NCBI GenBank assembly: GCA_964645205.1
Contig: CAZYBO010000006.1
Location: 1-64,000 of the forward strand
Reading direction: 5' to 3'
Source: CAZYBO01 sp964645205
GTDB taxonomy: Bacteria > Pseudomonadota > Alphaproteobacteria > Rickettsiales > SXRF01
Length of the DNA: 64,000 nt
The notes under the pieces are model-generated. The model saw nothing but the letters and a program-made list of their open reading frames with translations. It ran no database searches and was not told where the DNA came from. Every line of letters begins with the position of its first letter. The first letter of the stretch is position 1. Below are positions 43,469 to 52,330 of this stretch, one piece after another. Both the position numbers and the translations under genes were made by a program.

Positions 43469-44553
43469 CTCAGTTTCAGCGTGGAAAGACCGAGCAGCGC
43501 GAAGATGCACGCGATGATCCAGAAGCGGATCACGATCGTCGCCTCCTGCCAGCCGAGTTTTTCAAAATGATGGTGGATCGGCGCCATGCGGAACACGCGC
43601 TTGCCGGTGAGCTTGAACGATGCCACCTGAATAATGACCGATACAGCCTCCAGCACGAATAGACCGCCGATCACCGCGAGTGCGAATTCATGCTTGGCGA
43701 TAACGGAAATCGCGCCCAGCGAGCCGCCGAACGCGAGGCTGCCGGTATCGCCCATGAATACTTTTGCAGGCGGCGCGTTGAACCATAAAAACCCAAGGCT
43801 TGCGCCCACCAGTGCAGCGCAGAACACCGCCAGCTCGCCAGCGCCGGGCACGAAATGCAGTTGCAGATAATTGGCGAACACCGCGTTGCCCACGAGATAG
43901 GTGATGAGCGCAAAACATCCGGCGACGATCATGATCGGCACGATGGCAAGCCCGTCCAGCCCGTCGGTCAGGTTCACCGCGTTGGACGCGCCGACCATCA
44001 CCACCAGCACGAAAGCGATATAGATCATGCCTGCGTCGAGCAAAATGTCCTTAAAGAACGGCACGGCGATATGGCTTGCAAGCGACGGCGGCGCGAACGC
44101 CTGAATCGCGAACGCGGCGACCAGCGAAATGACGATCTGTCCCAGCATTTTTTTGCGGCTGGAAAGGCCGCGCGAATTGCGCTTGGTGAGCTTCAGATAA
44201 TCGTCCACGAACCCAATCGCACCGAAGCCGAGCGTCACCAGCAGCACAATCCACACATATGGATTGCTTAAATCCGCCCATAGCAGCGTAGACACGCTCA
44301 CCGCCAGCAGGATCATCACCCCGCCCATGGTCGGCGTGCCTTTTTTGGTGACGAGGTGCGATTGCGGCCCGTCGAGACGGATAGGCTGGCCTTCCGCCTG
44401 CTTGGATTTTAGCCAGCGTATGATGCGCGGCCCGAAATAGAAGCTGATGAACAGCGCCGTGAACACCGCCGCGCCACTGCGGAACGTGAGATAGCGAAAC
44501 AGGTTCAGCGGCGTGAAATACGGCACCAGCAGGATAGCGAGGTTATACAGCAT
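43465..44553 (-). CDS. mraY: Phospho-MurNAc-pentapeptide translocase MraY
   Basis: 362 residues, ten membrane segments. Catalytic and metal residues are in GFVDDYLKLTKRNSRGLSSR, NAVNLTDGLDGLAI, FMGDTGSLAFGG and the His-rich MAPIHHHFEKLGW loop. It attaches phospho-MurNAc-pentapeptide to undecaprenyl phosphate, giving lipid I. Overlaps murF by 11 bases. Confidence 0.97.
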   Translation of the reverse strand: MLYNLAILLVPYFTPLNLFRYLTFRSGAAVFTALFISFYFGPRIIRWLKSKQAEGQPIRLDGPQSHLVTKKGTPTMGGVMILLAVSVSTLLWADLSNPYVWIVLLVTLGFGAIGFVDDYLKLTKRNSRGLSSRKKMLGQIVISLVAAFAIQAFAPPSLASHIAVPFFKDILLDAGMIYIAFVLVVMVGASNAVNLTDGLDGLAIVPIMIVAGCFALITYLVGNAVFANYLQLHFVPGAGELAVFCAALVGASLGFLWFNAPPAKVFMGDTGSLAFGGSLGAISVIAKHEFALAVIGGLFVLEAVSVIIQVASFKLTGKRVFRMAPIHHHFEKLGWQEATIVIRFWIIACIFALLGLSTLKLR

Positions 44554-45940
44554 TTTTTTTCTCCGTGGCGGGAAGCGTTTGGGCGAGTTCGTACATGCGG
44601 CTGCCGTGCGAGCCTTTGAGCAGCAGCACGTCGCCGTCGCGTAAATCCTTGCGCAGCAGCGGCAGCAGGTCGTATGCGGTTTTCACGTGGGCGGCACGCT
44701 GCGATTGCGGCAGAGCATCGTGCAGCGCCTGCATGTGGCTGCCTGCGGTATAGATCGCGGTGAAGGCGCGCATGTCGTCGGCAAGCGACGCATGCATCGC
44801 GGGCGCCTGCGCGCCAAGCTCCAGCATGTCGCCGAGCGCAGCGAGTAGCCTGCCCTTTTTCCCCAGCGTTTCCCATACTTCGACAGCCTTGGCGAAAGCG
44901 GCGCGCATGGAGGCGGGGCTGGCATTGTAGCTGTCGTCGATCAACGCGGCCACACCGCCGTTTACAGGAATAGGCACGGTGCGCCCGCGCCCTTCGGGTT
45001 CGCGGAAGCCTGCAAGTGCGCCGGCGCTTTTTTTAATGTCGAGTCCGAACGCGTGCGCGCACGCCAGCGCAAACAGGCTGGTGGTCGCCCAGTGCTGGCC
45101 GATGGCGGAGAGCGTGTAATGCAGCTCCTGCCCGCCGATATTCGCCTCAACCGCGCAACCCGACGCCGAAGGATGGTAGCCGAGCAGCAGGCAGCTATTG
45201 CCCGCGTTCGCTCCGCAGGTCACGATATGCGCGATGCCCAGACGCGACGCCTTGATTTTCAGCAATTCCCAATAGGCGTTGTCGCCGCCGATTATCGCCG
45301 TACCGCCGGCAGGCACGCCTTCAAAGATTTCCGCCTTGGCCGCGGCGATAGCCTCCACCGAATCGAAAAATTCTAGATGCACGGCTTCCACGCGCGTGAC
45401 GATCGCCACGTGCGGCCTCACCATGCGCGTCAAATGCGCAATTTCGCCCGCATGGTTCATGCCCATCTCGAACACCGCGAACGGCGCATCCGGCGGCAGG
45501 TTTGCGAGCATCAGCGGCGTGCCGATATGGTTGTTGTAATTCCCCGCCGTGGCAAAAGCCGCCCCGTGCGCTGAAAGCGCAAGCCGCACCATTTCCTTCG
45601 TACTGGTCTTACCCACGCTGCCGGTGACGCCGACGATCTTCGCCAGCGAACGCGCGCGCCCATAATGCGCGAGCGCTTCCAGCCCTTTTTGCGTATCAGG
45701 CACCACGACGCAGTTTTTTCCTGCACATGATTTACTGACCAGCGCGGCGACCGCACCTTTGGCGAACGCTGCATCAAGAAAATCGTGCCCATCGAAACGG
45801 TCGCCCTTGAGCGCGACGAAGAGATCGCCCGGCTGCACGCGGCGGCTGTCGATTTCCACGCGCATGGCCTGCCACGCTTCGCCTTCGCAGGTGCCGCCCG
45901 TCGCTTCGCGCGCCGTTTTATCCGTCCATAATGCCATCAT
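44543..45940 (-). CDS. murF: UDP-MurNAc-tripeptide--D-alanyl-D-alanine ligase MurF
   Basis: 465 residues. P-loop VGVTGSVGKTSTKEMV, FEMGMNHAGEIAHL and IDDSYNASPASMRAA are the MurF signatures. It finishes the UDP-MurNAc-pentapeptide by adding D-Ala-D-Ala. Starts with ATG-ATG in ATGA overlap with murE. Confidence 0.96.
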   Translation of the reverse strand: MMALWTDKTAREATGGTCEGEAWQAMRVEIDSRRVQPGDLFVALKGDRFDGHDFLDAAFAKGAVAALVSKSCAGKNCVVVPDTQKGLEALAHYGRARSLAKIVGVTGSVGKTSTKEMVRLALSAHGAAFATAGNYNNHIGTPLMLANLPPDAPFAVFEMGMNHAGEIAHLTRMVRPHVAIVTRVEAVHLEFFDSVEAIAAAKAEIFEGVPAGGTAIIGGDNAYWELLKIKASRLGIAHIVTCGANAGNSCLLLGYHPSASGCAVEANIGGQELHYTLSAIGQHWATTSLFALACAHAFGLDIKKSAGALAGFREPEGRGRTVPIPVNGGVAALIDDSYNASPASMRAAFAKAVEVWETLGKKGRLLAALGDMLELGAQAPAMHASLADDMRAFTAIYTAGSHMQALHDALPQSQRAAHVKTAYDLLPLLRKDLRDGDVLLLKGSHGSRMYELAQTLPATEKKNAV

Positions 45941-47415
45941 GTCGCCAACCGCAATTCTTTCACCGCATCACGTATCACCGCCGCATCGTCGAACGGGAAA
46001 ATCTTATCGCCGACGATCTGCGTCTTTTCATGCCCCTTGCCCGCCACCACCAGTATGTCGCCCGCGCCAAGCCCGCGCAGCGCAACATAGATAGCTTCCT
46101 TGCGGTCCGCAACTTCTTTGCCGCGCGCGCAGGCCGCCATGATCGCAGTACGTATAACCGCGGGATTCTCGCTGCGCGGATTATCGTCGGTGACAATAGC
46201 GGCATCGGCGAGGCGGTCGGCTTCGCGCCCCATTTCCGGGCGTTTCCCGGCGTCGCGGTCGCCGCCGCAGCCGAATACGACATGCAGCTTCGCCTGCGTA
46301 TGCGGGCGCAGCGTGGCGAGGATATTGGCCAACGCCATCGGCGTATGCGCGTAATCGATAAACACGGCAGCGCCGTTGCCAAGCGTCGCCACATGCTCCA
46401 ACCTGCCAGGCACGCCGGTAAAATGCGCCACCGCCGAAAGCGCTTGCTCCAACCCGCCGCCGCTTGCCTCCACAAGTCCGAGCGCGGCCAGAATATTCAT
46501 CACCTGAAACGCGCCGACCAGCGGCACGTCAAGTTCATAAGGCCTGCCGCGCAACTCCAGCTTTACATGCTGGCCGTGCGTGTTGGGCATGCTTTGCATA
46601 AGCCGGAAATCCCCGCCGCTTTTGCCGTAGCCGACGACGCGGATATGGCGTTTTTCGCACAGGTCGCGCAATGCGGAAAAGCTGCGGTCATCCTGATTGA
46701 GCACGGCGGTTTTACCTTCCGGCAGCAGCGTGGCGAACAGGCGCGCCTTGGCCGCGAAATAGGCTTCGTCGGTGATGTGGTAATCGAGATGGTCGCGCGT
46801 GAGGTTGGTAAACGCCGCGGCTTCCAGCCTCACACCGTCGAGCCGGTGCTGGTCGAGCCCGTGGCTGGATGCTTCCATGGCGACATGGGTGATGTGCTTT
46901 GCCGCCATATCCGCGAGCATGCGGTGCAATTCTACTGCATCAGGCGTGGTATGCGTGCCGGGATAAAGCACCGCGCCGCCGCCTGCAAGCACACCGAGCG
47001 TGCCGATGGAGGCGGAAGATGTGTTCATGCGATGCCAGAACTGGCGGTAAAAATCAGCGGTGGAGGTTTTACCGTCCGTCCCTGTGACGGCTACGATATG
47101 CGCAGGTTGTGCGCCGTAAAACGCCGCCGCCATATGCGCCAGCGCAAGGCGCGGGTTGCGCGCGCGCAGCACCGCCATGCCGGACGCTTCCACCTGCGTA
47201 TCGTAATCGCACAGCACGGCAACCGCGCCTTGCTTGTGCGCCTGCACGATATAGGCCGCGCCATCGCCCTTTACGCCTTTGAGCGCGACGAATAGCGCAC
47301 CGGGTATGACGGCGCGGGAATCGGAGGTGATGGCGGTGATGGGGAGGGAAGCGGAGTCGGGGGTACAACCGGTAGGTTCTGGAATAGTGCGGATCAGCTC
47401 AGTAAGTGGCAGCAT
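45937..47415 (-). CDS. murE: UDP-MurNAc-Ala-D-Glu--2,6-diaminopimelate ligase MurE
   Basis: 492 residues from the ATG at 47415; the frame extends to 47550 but lies inside ftsI. P-loop AVTGTDGKTSTADFYRQ, AMEASSHGLDQHRLDG and the specificity segment DDNPRSENPAVI. The DNPR motif is the one that selects meso-diaminopimelate over lysine. Overlaps ftsI by 17 bases. Confidence 0.96.
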   Translation of the reverse strand: MLPLTELIRTIPEPTGCTPDSASLPITAITSDSRAVIPGALFVALKGVKGDGAAYIVQAHKQGAVAVLCDYDTQVEASGMAVLRARNPRLALAHMAAAFYGAQPAHIVAVTGTDGKTSTADFYRQFWHRMNTSSASIGTLGVLAGGGAVLYPGTHTTPDAVELHRMLADMAAKHITHVAMEASSHGLDQHRLDGVRLEAAAFTNLTRDHLDYHITDEAYFAAKARLFATLLPEGKTAVLNQDDRSFSALRDLCEKRHIRVVGYGKSGGDFRLMQSMPNTHGQHVKLELRGRPYELDVPLVGAFQVMNILAALGLVEASGGGLEQALSAVAHFTGVPGRLEHVATLGNGAAVFIDYAHTPMALANILATLRPHTQAKLHVVFGCGGDRDAGKRPEMGREADRLADAAIVTDDNPRSENPAVIRTAIMAACARGKEVADRKEAIYVALRGLGAGDILVVAGKGHEKTQIVGDKIFPFDDAAVIRDAVKELRLAT

Positions 47416-49195
47416 GAAGGTATGGCTTCTCGTACGTGCGCCCTGCGGCGGGTTGTGGCTGGGGCTGGGGTCGTGCTTTCGGCTTGTCGTTTTCGACCCA
47501 GAATTTCTCCGCGTCGTCGCCGGGCGCATCATACACAGGTTTAATGCCAAGCAAAGGACCCATGCGCGTGATTACCGACCCTACCACCGGCGCGGAAATC
47601 CAGCCGCCCGTGGCATAGCCGAACGTCGCCTTGGTGCCTTTGGGCTCATCGACCATGGCGAGCACGACATAGCGGGGATTATCCACCGGGAATACGCCGA
47701 TAAACGAGGCGAGCTTGGCGTTATCGTCATAGACGCCGCCCGCGCGCACTTTTTCCGCGGTGCCGGTTTTGCCACCGACGCGGTAGCCGGGCACATCCGC
47801 CTTGCTGCCCGTGCCGTGATCGACCACCAGCCGCATCAGGCGACGCACATGCTGCGAGGTTTGCTCCGAAATGACACGCTCGCCTTCGGCGCGCTCTTTA
47901 TTCCCGTCCTTAAGCAGAGTGAGGCGTTCCATGCGCCCGCCCGCCACCAGCGTAGCGATACCGCGCACCAGGTGCAGCGGCGACACCGACATGCCGTGCC
48001 CGTAGGAAATCGTAACCGTGTTCAGCTCCTTCCAGTCGGAAGGGAAAAGCGGATAGGCTTTTTCCGGCAGCTCGATCTCCACCGGTTTGGTCATGCCGAG
48101 TTTTTCGAGAAAGGCTTTCTGCTTTTTTGCGCCCACGTCGAGCGCGATCTTGGCGGTGCCGATATTCGAGGAATAGGCGTAGATTTCCGGCACGGTAAGC
48201 CGTCCCGGTTTAGGATGCGTATCCTGAATGGTGAAGGTAGATATTTTCAGCGGATGACTGACATCGTAGCCGCTTTTCATGTTCACCACGCCGTATTCCA
48301 GCGCCATCGCCATGGTGAAGCTCTTGAAGGTGGAGCCCATCTCGTAACTGCCCTGCACGGCGCGGTTGAAGCGCGCGGCGTCCTCGCCTTTTGACGGTTT
48401 ATGCGGGTCGAAATCCGGCAGCGACACCATCGATAGCAACTCACCGGTTTGTAAATCCATGATCACGCCCGTGCCGCCGATGGCGCGGTATTCCTCCATC
48501 GCTTTTTTCAGTTCCTCGCGCATGATCGCCTGCAGGCGCACGTCCACAGACAACGCGAACGACTCGCGGTTAAGCGCGGTGTCGCGCAGGCGACGGTCGA
48601 ATTGTTTTTCGATACCTGCCAGCCCTTTGTTATCCACCCCCACATAGCCCACCGCATGCGAGAGCAAATTGCCATACGGATAGACGCGGCGCTCTTCCGG
48701 CAGGAAATAAATGCCGGGAATGCCCAGGCTATTGGCGGCCTGCTGTTCTTTCGGGCTCAGGTTGCGCTTGAGCCACACGAAACTCTTGCCGTTCTTGAAG
48801 CGCGCGAGCAGTTGCTTGGCGTCAAGGTGCAGCGCCTTTTCCAGCTTGGCGGCGACTTCCTCGTGGTTACGCACTTCCTGTGGGTTGGCAAAGATGGAGG
48901 CCGTCATCAGGCTGGTAGCCAGCAGCACGCCGTTGCGATCTACGATATTGCCGCGCTGGAGCGTAGGCTCGCTGGATTGGATCGATACCTGCTCGCCGCC
49001 GCCGTTATCAGGATCGCTTACCGTGATGGTGGTCGCGCGCTTGTTGAAAACCACTACTTCTACCATGCGGGCGCACACGCTGCCGAAACACAGCGTGAAG
49101 AACAGCCCGACGCACAGCAGGCGCACGCGGCTCTGCTCGATAAGCCGCTGGCCGGTGCTCTGCTTAACGATGACCTTGCGCTGGTTACGGCTCAT
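47399..49195 (-). CDS. ftsI: Septal transpeptidase FtsI (PBP3)
   Basis: 598 residues. One N-terminal membrane segment (VRLLCVGLFFTLCFGSVCARM), the pedestal domain (QRGNIVDRNGVLLATSL), and the transpeptidase with SxxK at S288 (GSTFKSF), SSN at 342-344 and KTG near residue 470 (VGGKTGTAEK). A class B PBP that crosslinks septal wall with FtsW. The last ~25 residues are Gln/Pro-rich. Confidence 0.96.
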   Translation of the reverse strand: MSRNQRKVIVKQSTGQRLIEQSRVRLLCVGLFFTLCFGSVCARMVEVVVFNKRATTITVSDPDNGGGEQVSIQSSEPTLQRGNIVDRNGVLLATSLMTASIFANPQEVRNHEEVAAKLEKALHLDAKQLLARFKNGKSFVWLKRNLSPKEQQAANSLGIPGIYFLPEERRVYPYGNLLSHAVGYVGVDNKGLAGIEKQFDRRLRDTALNRESFALSVDVRLQAIMREELKKAMEEYRAIGGTGVIMDLQTGELLSMVSLPDFDPHKPSKGEDAARFNRAVQGSYEMGSTFKSFTMAMALEYGVVNMKSGYDVSHPLKISTFTIQDTHPKPGRLTVPEIYAYSSNIGTAKIALDVGAKKQKAFLEKLGMTKPVEIELPEKAYPLFPSDWKELNTVTISYGHGMSVSPLHLVRGIATLVAGGRMERLTLLKDGNKERAEGERVISEQTSQHVRRLMRLVVDHGTGSKADVPGYRVGGKTGTAEKVRAGGVYDDNAKLASFIGVFPVDNPRYVVLAMVDEPKGTKATFGYATGGWISAPVVGSVITRMGPLLGIKPVYDAPGDDAEKFWVENDKPKARPQPQPQPAAGRTYEKPYLHAATY

Positions 49196-49548
49196 CGCGC
49201 GGCTCCGGCGCGGCGCGCCTGTAGGGAAACGGGACGTACGCCTTCTTCAGTATCGAGATGCGCCTGCGACTGCTTGGGGAAAGGGATGGCTTCAATCTCC
49301 GCGATCTGGCTGACGGTTACGCCCGCCGCCGAAAGATATTTGCTCGACAATGCCTGCAACCGTTCAGGCCGGTTGAGATACGCCCATTCCGCAGCCACCA
49401 CGTGCAAAGTTTGCTTACGCGTTTCCAGTTCGCGCGAGGTTTCGGCGATCTGCGTGCGCAGCGATTGCACCTCGTATTTCACGCGGTACAGCATGAAGGA
49501 CGCAATGACGAACACCAGCATCCATATCACCAGCGATACTTTCCTCAT
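49192..49548 (-). CDS. ftsL: Cell division protein FtsL
   Basis: 118 residues with one membrane segment (VSLVIWMLVFVIASFMLY) and a periplasmic coiled coil (YEVQSLRTQIAETSRELETRK). The length, topology and the LNRPERLQALSSKYL segment fit FtsL of alphaproteobacteria. It forms the FtsQLB activator of FtsWI. ATGA overlaps at both ends. Confidence 0.9.
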   Translation of the reverse strand: MRKVSLVIWMLVFVIASFMLYRVKYEVQSLRTQIAETSRELETRKQTLHVVAAEWAYLNRPERLQALSSKYLSAAGVTVSQIAEIEAIPFPKQSQAHLDTEEGVRPVSLQARRAGAAR

Positions 49549-50468
49549 AGGCGCGCCATCATGCGCATGGTGGCCGAGCGGGAACGCGGATTAGCCGCGC
49601 ATTCCGCCTCGCTAGCCACGCGTTTATCGGGGCGGGGCAGGAAAAAGCGGGGAGCATCGCGCTCGTCCTGACGCTCAGGCATATGGCGCGACTGCTCCCC
49701 CAGTCTCCCGCAACGGGAACTCATAAAACGTTTGACGATTCGATCTTCCAGCGAATGGAAGCTCACCACCACCAGCCTGCCGCCGGGCGCGAGCAGCGAT
49801 TCGGCGGCCTTCAACCCGCCTTCGATGGCTTCGAATTCCTGATTCACATGAATGCGCAATGCCTGAAAGCTGCGCGTGGCGGGGTCGGATTTCTGCGCCT
49901 TGCCGCCGATGGCGGCGCGAATGATTTCGGCAAGTTGGCGCGTGCGCGTAATCGGTGCGATGGCGCGGGCGGTGACGATGGCTTTGGCGATGCGGCGCGA
50001 GGCTTTTTCCTCGCCGTAATAATATAAAATATCGGCCAGCTCGCGCTCGGACGCTTCGTTGACCACGGTGGCGGCGTCGATGCCTTCGCTGGACATGCGC
50101 ATATCGAGTACGCCGTCATGACGGAAGGCGAACCCGCGGTCGGGCTGGTCGAGCTGCATCGACGACATGCCGAGATCGAGCGCCACGCCGTCTACCGCGC
50201 TGACACCATGCGCGGCGACGAGCGCGCACATATCGGCGAAATTGCCGAGCAGCCACACAAAGCGGCCGGGAAACTGCTGTTCGAGATTGTTGGCGAAACT
50301 CCGGGTGGATGGGTCACGGTCGATGGCGAACACGCGGCAATCGGCGGCCTGCAATATCGCGCGGGAATAGCCGCCTGCGCCGAACGTGCCGTCGATATAC
50401 ACGCCGTCATTTTTCGGCGCGAGCCATTCGAGCATTTCCGGCAGCATCACGGGGATATGCGCGCTCAT
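49545..50468 (-). CDS. rsmH: 16S rRNA m4C1402 methyltransferase RsmH
   Basis: 307 residues. HIPVMLPEMLEWL at the N-terminus, SAM site YIDGTFGAGGYSRAIL, GVALDLGMSSMQLD and FRHDGVLDMRMS. RsmH N4-methylates C1402 of 16S rRNA in the ribosomal P site. It is the second gene of the cluster, in ATGA overlap with mraZ and ftsL. Confidence 0.96.
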   Translation of the reverse strand: MSAHIPVMLPEMLEWLAPKNDGVYIDGTFGAGGYSRAILQAADCRVFAIDRDPSTRSFANNLEQQFPGRFVWLLGNFADMCALVAAHGVSAVDGVALDLGMSSMQLDQPDRGFAFRHDGVLDMRMSSEGIDAATVVNEASERELADILYYYGEEKASRRIAKAIVTARAIAPITRTRQLAEIIRAAIGGKAQKSDPATRSFQALRIHVNQEFEAIEGGLKAAESLLAPGGRLVVVSFHSLEDRIVKRFMSSRCGRLGEQSRHMPERQDERDAPRFFLPRPDKRVASEAECAANPRSRSATMRMMARL

Positions 50469-50911
50469 GCATCCCCTTTCAGTTGGAAGCGTTTTTCGCG
50501 CACCAGCTCGCGCGCGCGTTTTGCATGCGCATCGAACGCTTTCGGCTGCCAGATTTCAAACGTTTCGCCCTTGCCGACGATGGTGGCTTCGTCGGACAGT
50601 TTCGCCGCAGCAACCAGCGATTCAGGCAGCATGATGCGCCCTTCCGTGTCGAAGGAAAGCTGCACGCTTTCGCCGAACAGCGTGGTGGCGAACGCGTCGC
50701 GCTCTTCGGAATACGGGTCGAAGCGCTCCATGCGCTGGTTCATTTTCAGGATGCGGTTCATGCCGCACGCCTCGATGCACGGATGCAGCGGCGACACGGT
50801 GGCGACGACGCCGGGAAATTCCTGCAGCGCGAGCACGGCGCGAAACTGCGCGGGCACGGACAGGCGTCCCTTTTTGTCGATTTTGTTATGATAGGTCGAA
50901 AGAAACAACAT
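50465..50911 (-). CDS. mraZ: Transcriptional regulator MraZ
   Basis: 148 residues made of two AbrB-like MraZ repeats (LSTYHNKIDKKGRLSVPAQFRAVL and VQLSFDTEGRIMLPESLVAAA). The DxKGR-type motif is intact in the first, while the second has DTEGR. MraZ is a ring-shaped repressor of its own operon. It heads the dcw transcript, and its target repeats are visible just upstream. Confidence 0.95.
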   Translation of the reverse strand: MLFLSTYHNKIDKKGRLSVPAQFRAVLALQEFPGVVATVSPLHPCIEACGMNRILKMNQRMERFDPYSEERDAFATTLFGESVQLSFDTEGRIMLPESLVAAAKLSDEATIVGKGETFEIWQPKAFDAHAKRARELVREKRFQLKGDA

Positions 50912-50934
50912 CGCCGCGCCACGGTTGCTTGTTA

Positions 50935-50959
50935 TGGGATTTTATGGGTATTCTTGGGA
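50935..50959 (-). promoter_or_regulatory. MraZ box
   Basis: Three direct repeats TGGGA, TGGGT and TGGGA on the plus strand with exactly 5-base spacers, the known TGGGN-N5 MraZ operator. A fourth TGGGT at 50976 is nearly in phase. The box overlaps or abuts the -10 region, which fits autorepression. Confidence 0.85.
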
Positions 50960-50987
50960 AATTATTGCTATTCCATGGGTAAGTCAA
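50959..50987 (-). promoter_or_regulatory. dcw operon promoter
   Basis: On the minus strand TTGACT (50982-50987) with TAATTT at 17 bases, or AATAAT at 15 bases. It sits directly upstream of and touching the MraZ repeats. The choice of -10 is uncertain. Confidence 0.6.
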
Positions 50988-51056
50988 GCATAAACAGGGG
51001 AAATTCCCCACCCGTCACTTGCGCCAATAAATTGAAAAATTTGATTTTTATGCAAC

Positions 51057-51089
51057 AAAAAACCGGCGCTCTTTCGAGGCCGGTTTTTT
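51057..51089 (-). terminator. Rho-independent terminator of rpsD
   Basis: A perfect 11-bp stem (AAAAAACCGGC with GCCGGTTTTTT), 11-base loop and T-run, 32 bases after the rpsD stop. The A/T tracts make it usable in both directions, insulating rpsD from mraZ. Confidence 0.92.
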
Positions 51090-51120
51090 GTTTCCCCCTC
51101 GTTGCGAGGAAGGGTGCGCC

Positions 51121-51738
51121 TTAGCGCGAGTAATATTCGATGACGAAGTTCGGCTGCATCACGACCGGATACGGCACTTCCGCGAGCTTCGGCACGCGCA
51201 CGAACTTGGCTTTCATCGCGGCGTTGTCGAACTCGATATATTCGGGAACGCTGCGTTCGGGGTTCTGGATCATTTCCAGCACCACCGTCATCTGCTTCGA
51301 TTTTTCCTTCACTTCAATCACGTCGCCTTCGCTGACCTGATAGCTCGGCACGTTGACCTTGCGGCCGTTGACGCGCACGTGGCCGTGGCTTACGAACTGG
51401 CGCGACGCGAACGGCGTGGGCACCACGCCCATGCGGTAAACGACGGTGTCCAGACGGCTTTCCAGAATGCCGATCAGGTTTTCACCCGTGTCACCTTTGC
51501 GGCGCGACGCTTCCTGATAGATGCGGCGGAACTGGCGCTCGGTGATGTTGCCGTAATAGCCGCGCAGCTTCTGTTTTTCGCGCAGCTGCGTGCCGTAATC
51601 CGAGGTTTTCTTGCGCTTGGCCTGACCGTGCTGGCCGGGAGCGTATCCGCGCTTGTTGAACGGATCCTTGGAATTACCCCACAGGCTGAGCCCGAGGCGG
51701 CGGCTGATTTTATATTTGCAGTCAATACGTTTGGTCAC
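51121..51738 (-). CDS. rpsD: Small ribosomal subunit protein S4
   Basis: 205 residues, full length. N-terminal KISRRLGLSLWG and the S4 RNA-binding domain RLDTVVYRMGV, then QFVSHGHVRVNGRKVNVPSY. S4 is a primary 16S binder. The start is GTG at 51738 with AGGA upstream. It is a single gene with its own promoter and terminator, as usual in alphaproteobacteria rather than in the alpha operon. Confidence 0.98.
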   Translation of the reverse strand: MTKRIDCKYKISRRLGLSLWGNSKDPFNKRGYAPGQHGQAKRKKTSDYGTQLREKQKLRGYYGNITERQFRRIYQEASRRKGDTGENLIGILESRLDTVVYRMGVVPTPFASRQFVSHGHVRVNGRKVNVPSYQVSEGDVIEVKEKSKQMTVVLEMIQNPERSVPEYIEFDNAAMKAKFVRVPKLAEVPYPVVMQPNFVIEYYSR

Positions 51739-51775
51739 GTCGTTTTCCTAATGGCAAAAAATTATAGGGATGTGG

Positions 51776-51803
51776 ACTATACCGATAAAAATACGGCTGT
51801 CAA
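51776..51803 (-). promoter_or_regulatory. rpsD promoter
   Basis: On the minus strand a perfect TTGACA (51798-51803), a 16-base spacer and TATAGT (51776-51781). Transcription should start near 51769, giving a leader of ~30 bases. Confidence 0.8.
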
Positions 51804-51833
51804 AGGATAAGTGATGGCTGCGGAAAACCGCTT

Positions 51834-52304
51834 TTAGCGGACGCTTCCGAGGTTCTGCACCGTGTTCTCCGGCACAACGTTCATCGCCGGGTTGACGTTC
51901 GCCCCGGCAGCGGGAGCCTGCCCGCGGGAAGCCAAAACCTGCTGGCGCCATGCGTTTTCAGCACGACCATCCGCCGGGCCGTCTACGGCCGGAAGAGCGG
52001 CCATTACAGCCTGTTCGCGCTGCGCCGCATCTTCCTGCGCCTGATCCGCCTTGCGCGATTTGCGCACTCTGGATGCGACATAGGCAACCCCACCCAGCAC
52101 CGCTGCGGCGCCTGCGGCGATACCCAGCGCCATCATCGGGCCTGTGCGACCCAGCGCATAACCCACTTTTTCAGCCGTATACCCCAGCGCACTGCCGGCT
52201 TTTTCACCTACCGCGGCACGTGCCGCCTGCAACCCTTGACGACCTGAACCGTAACCGGTTGCCAGCCTGCTGCCTACGTTGCTAATTCCAGTAAAAATAC
52301 CCAT
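51834..52304 (-). CDS. Orphan Gly/Ala-rich protein, member 1 of a quartet
   Basis: 156 residues. The N-terminal ~55 residues are Gly/Ala-rich and amphipathic (RLATGYGSGRQGLQAARAA), then one hydrophobic segment (MMALGIAAGAAAVLGGVAYVASRV) and a hydrophilic Ala/Gln tail. No signal peptide or family recognised. It is the last of three co-directional genes (52917, 52331, 51834) separated by 4 and 26 bases, so very likely an operon. Confidence 0.7.
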   Translation of the reverse strand: MGIFTGISNVGSRLATGYGSGRQGLQAARAAVGEKAGSALGYTAEKVGYALGRTGPMMALGIAAGAAAVLGGVAYVASRVRKSRKADQAQEDAAQREQAVMAALPAVDGPADGRAENAWRQQVLASRGQAPAAGANVNPAMNVVPENTVQNLGSVR

Positions 52305-52330
52305 AGTGCTATCCTTGCCTTACTAAAAAA

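Noticed and set aside
45931..47295. 454-codon plus-strand frame
   Set aside because: Antisense to murE; no recognisable domain.
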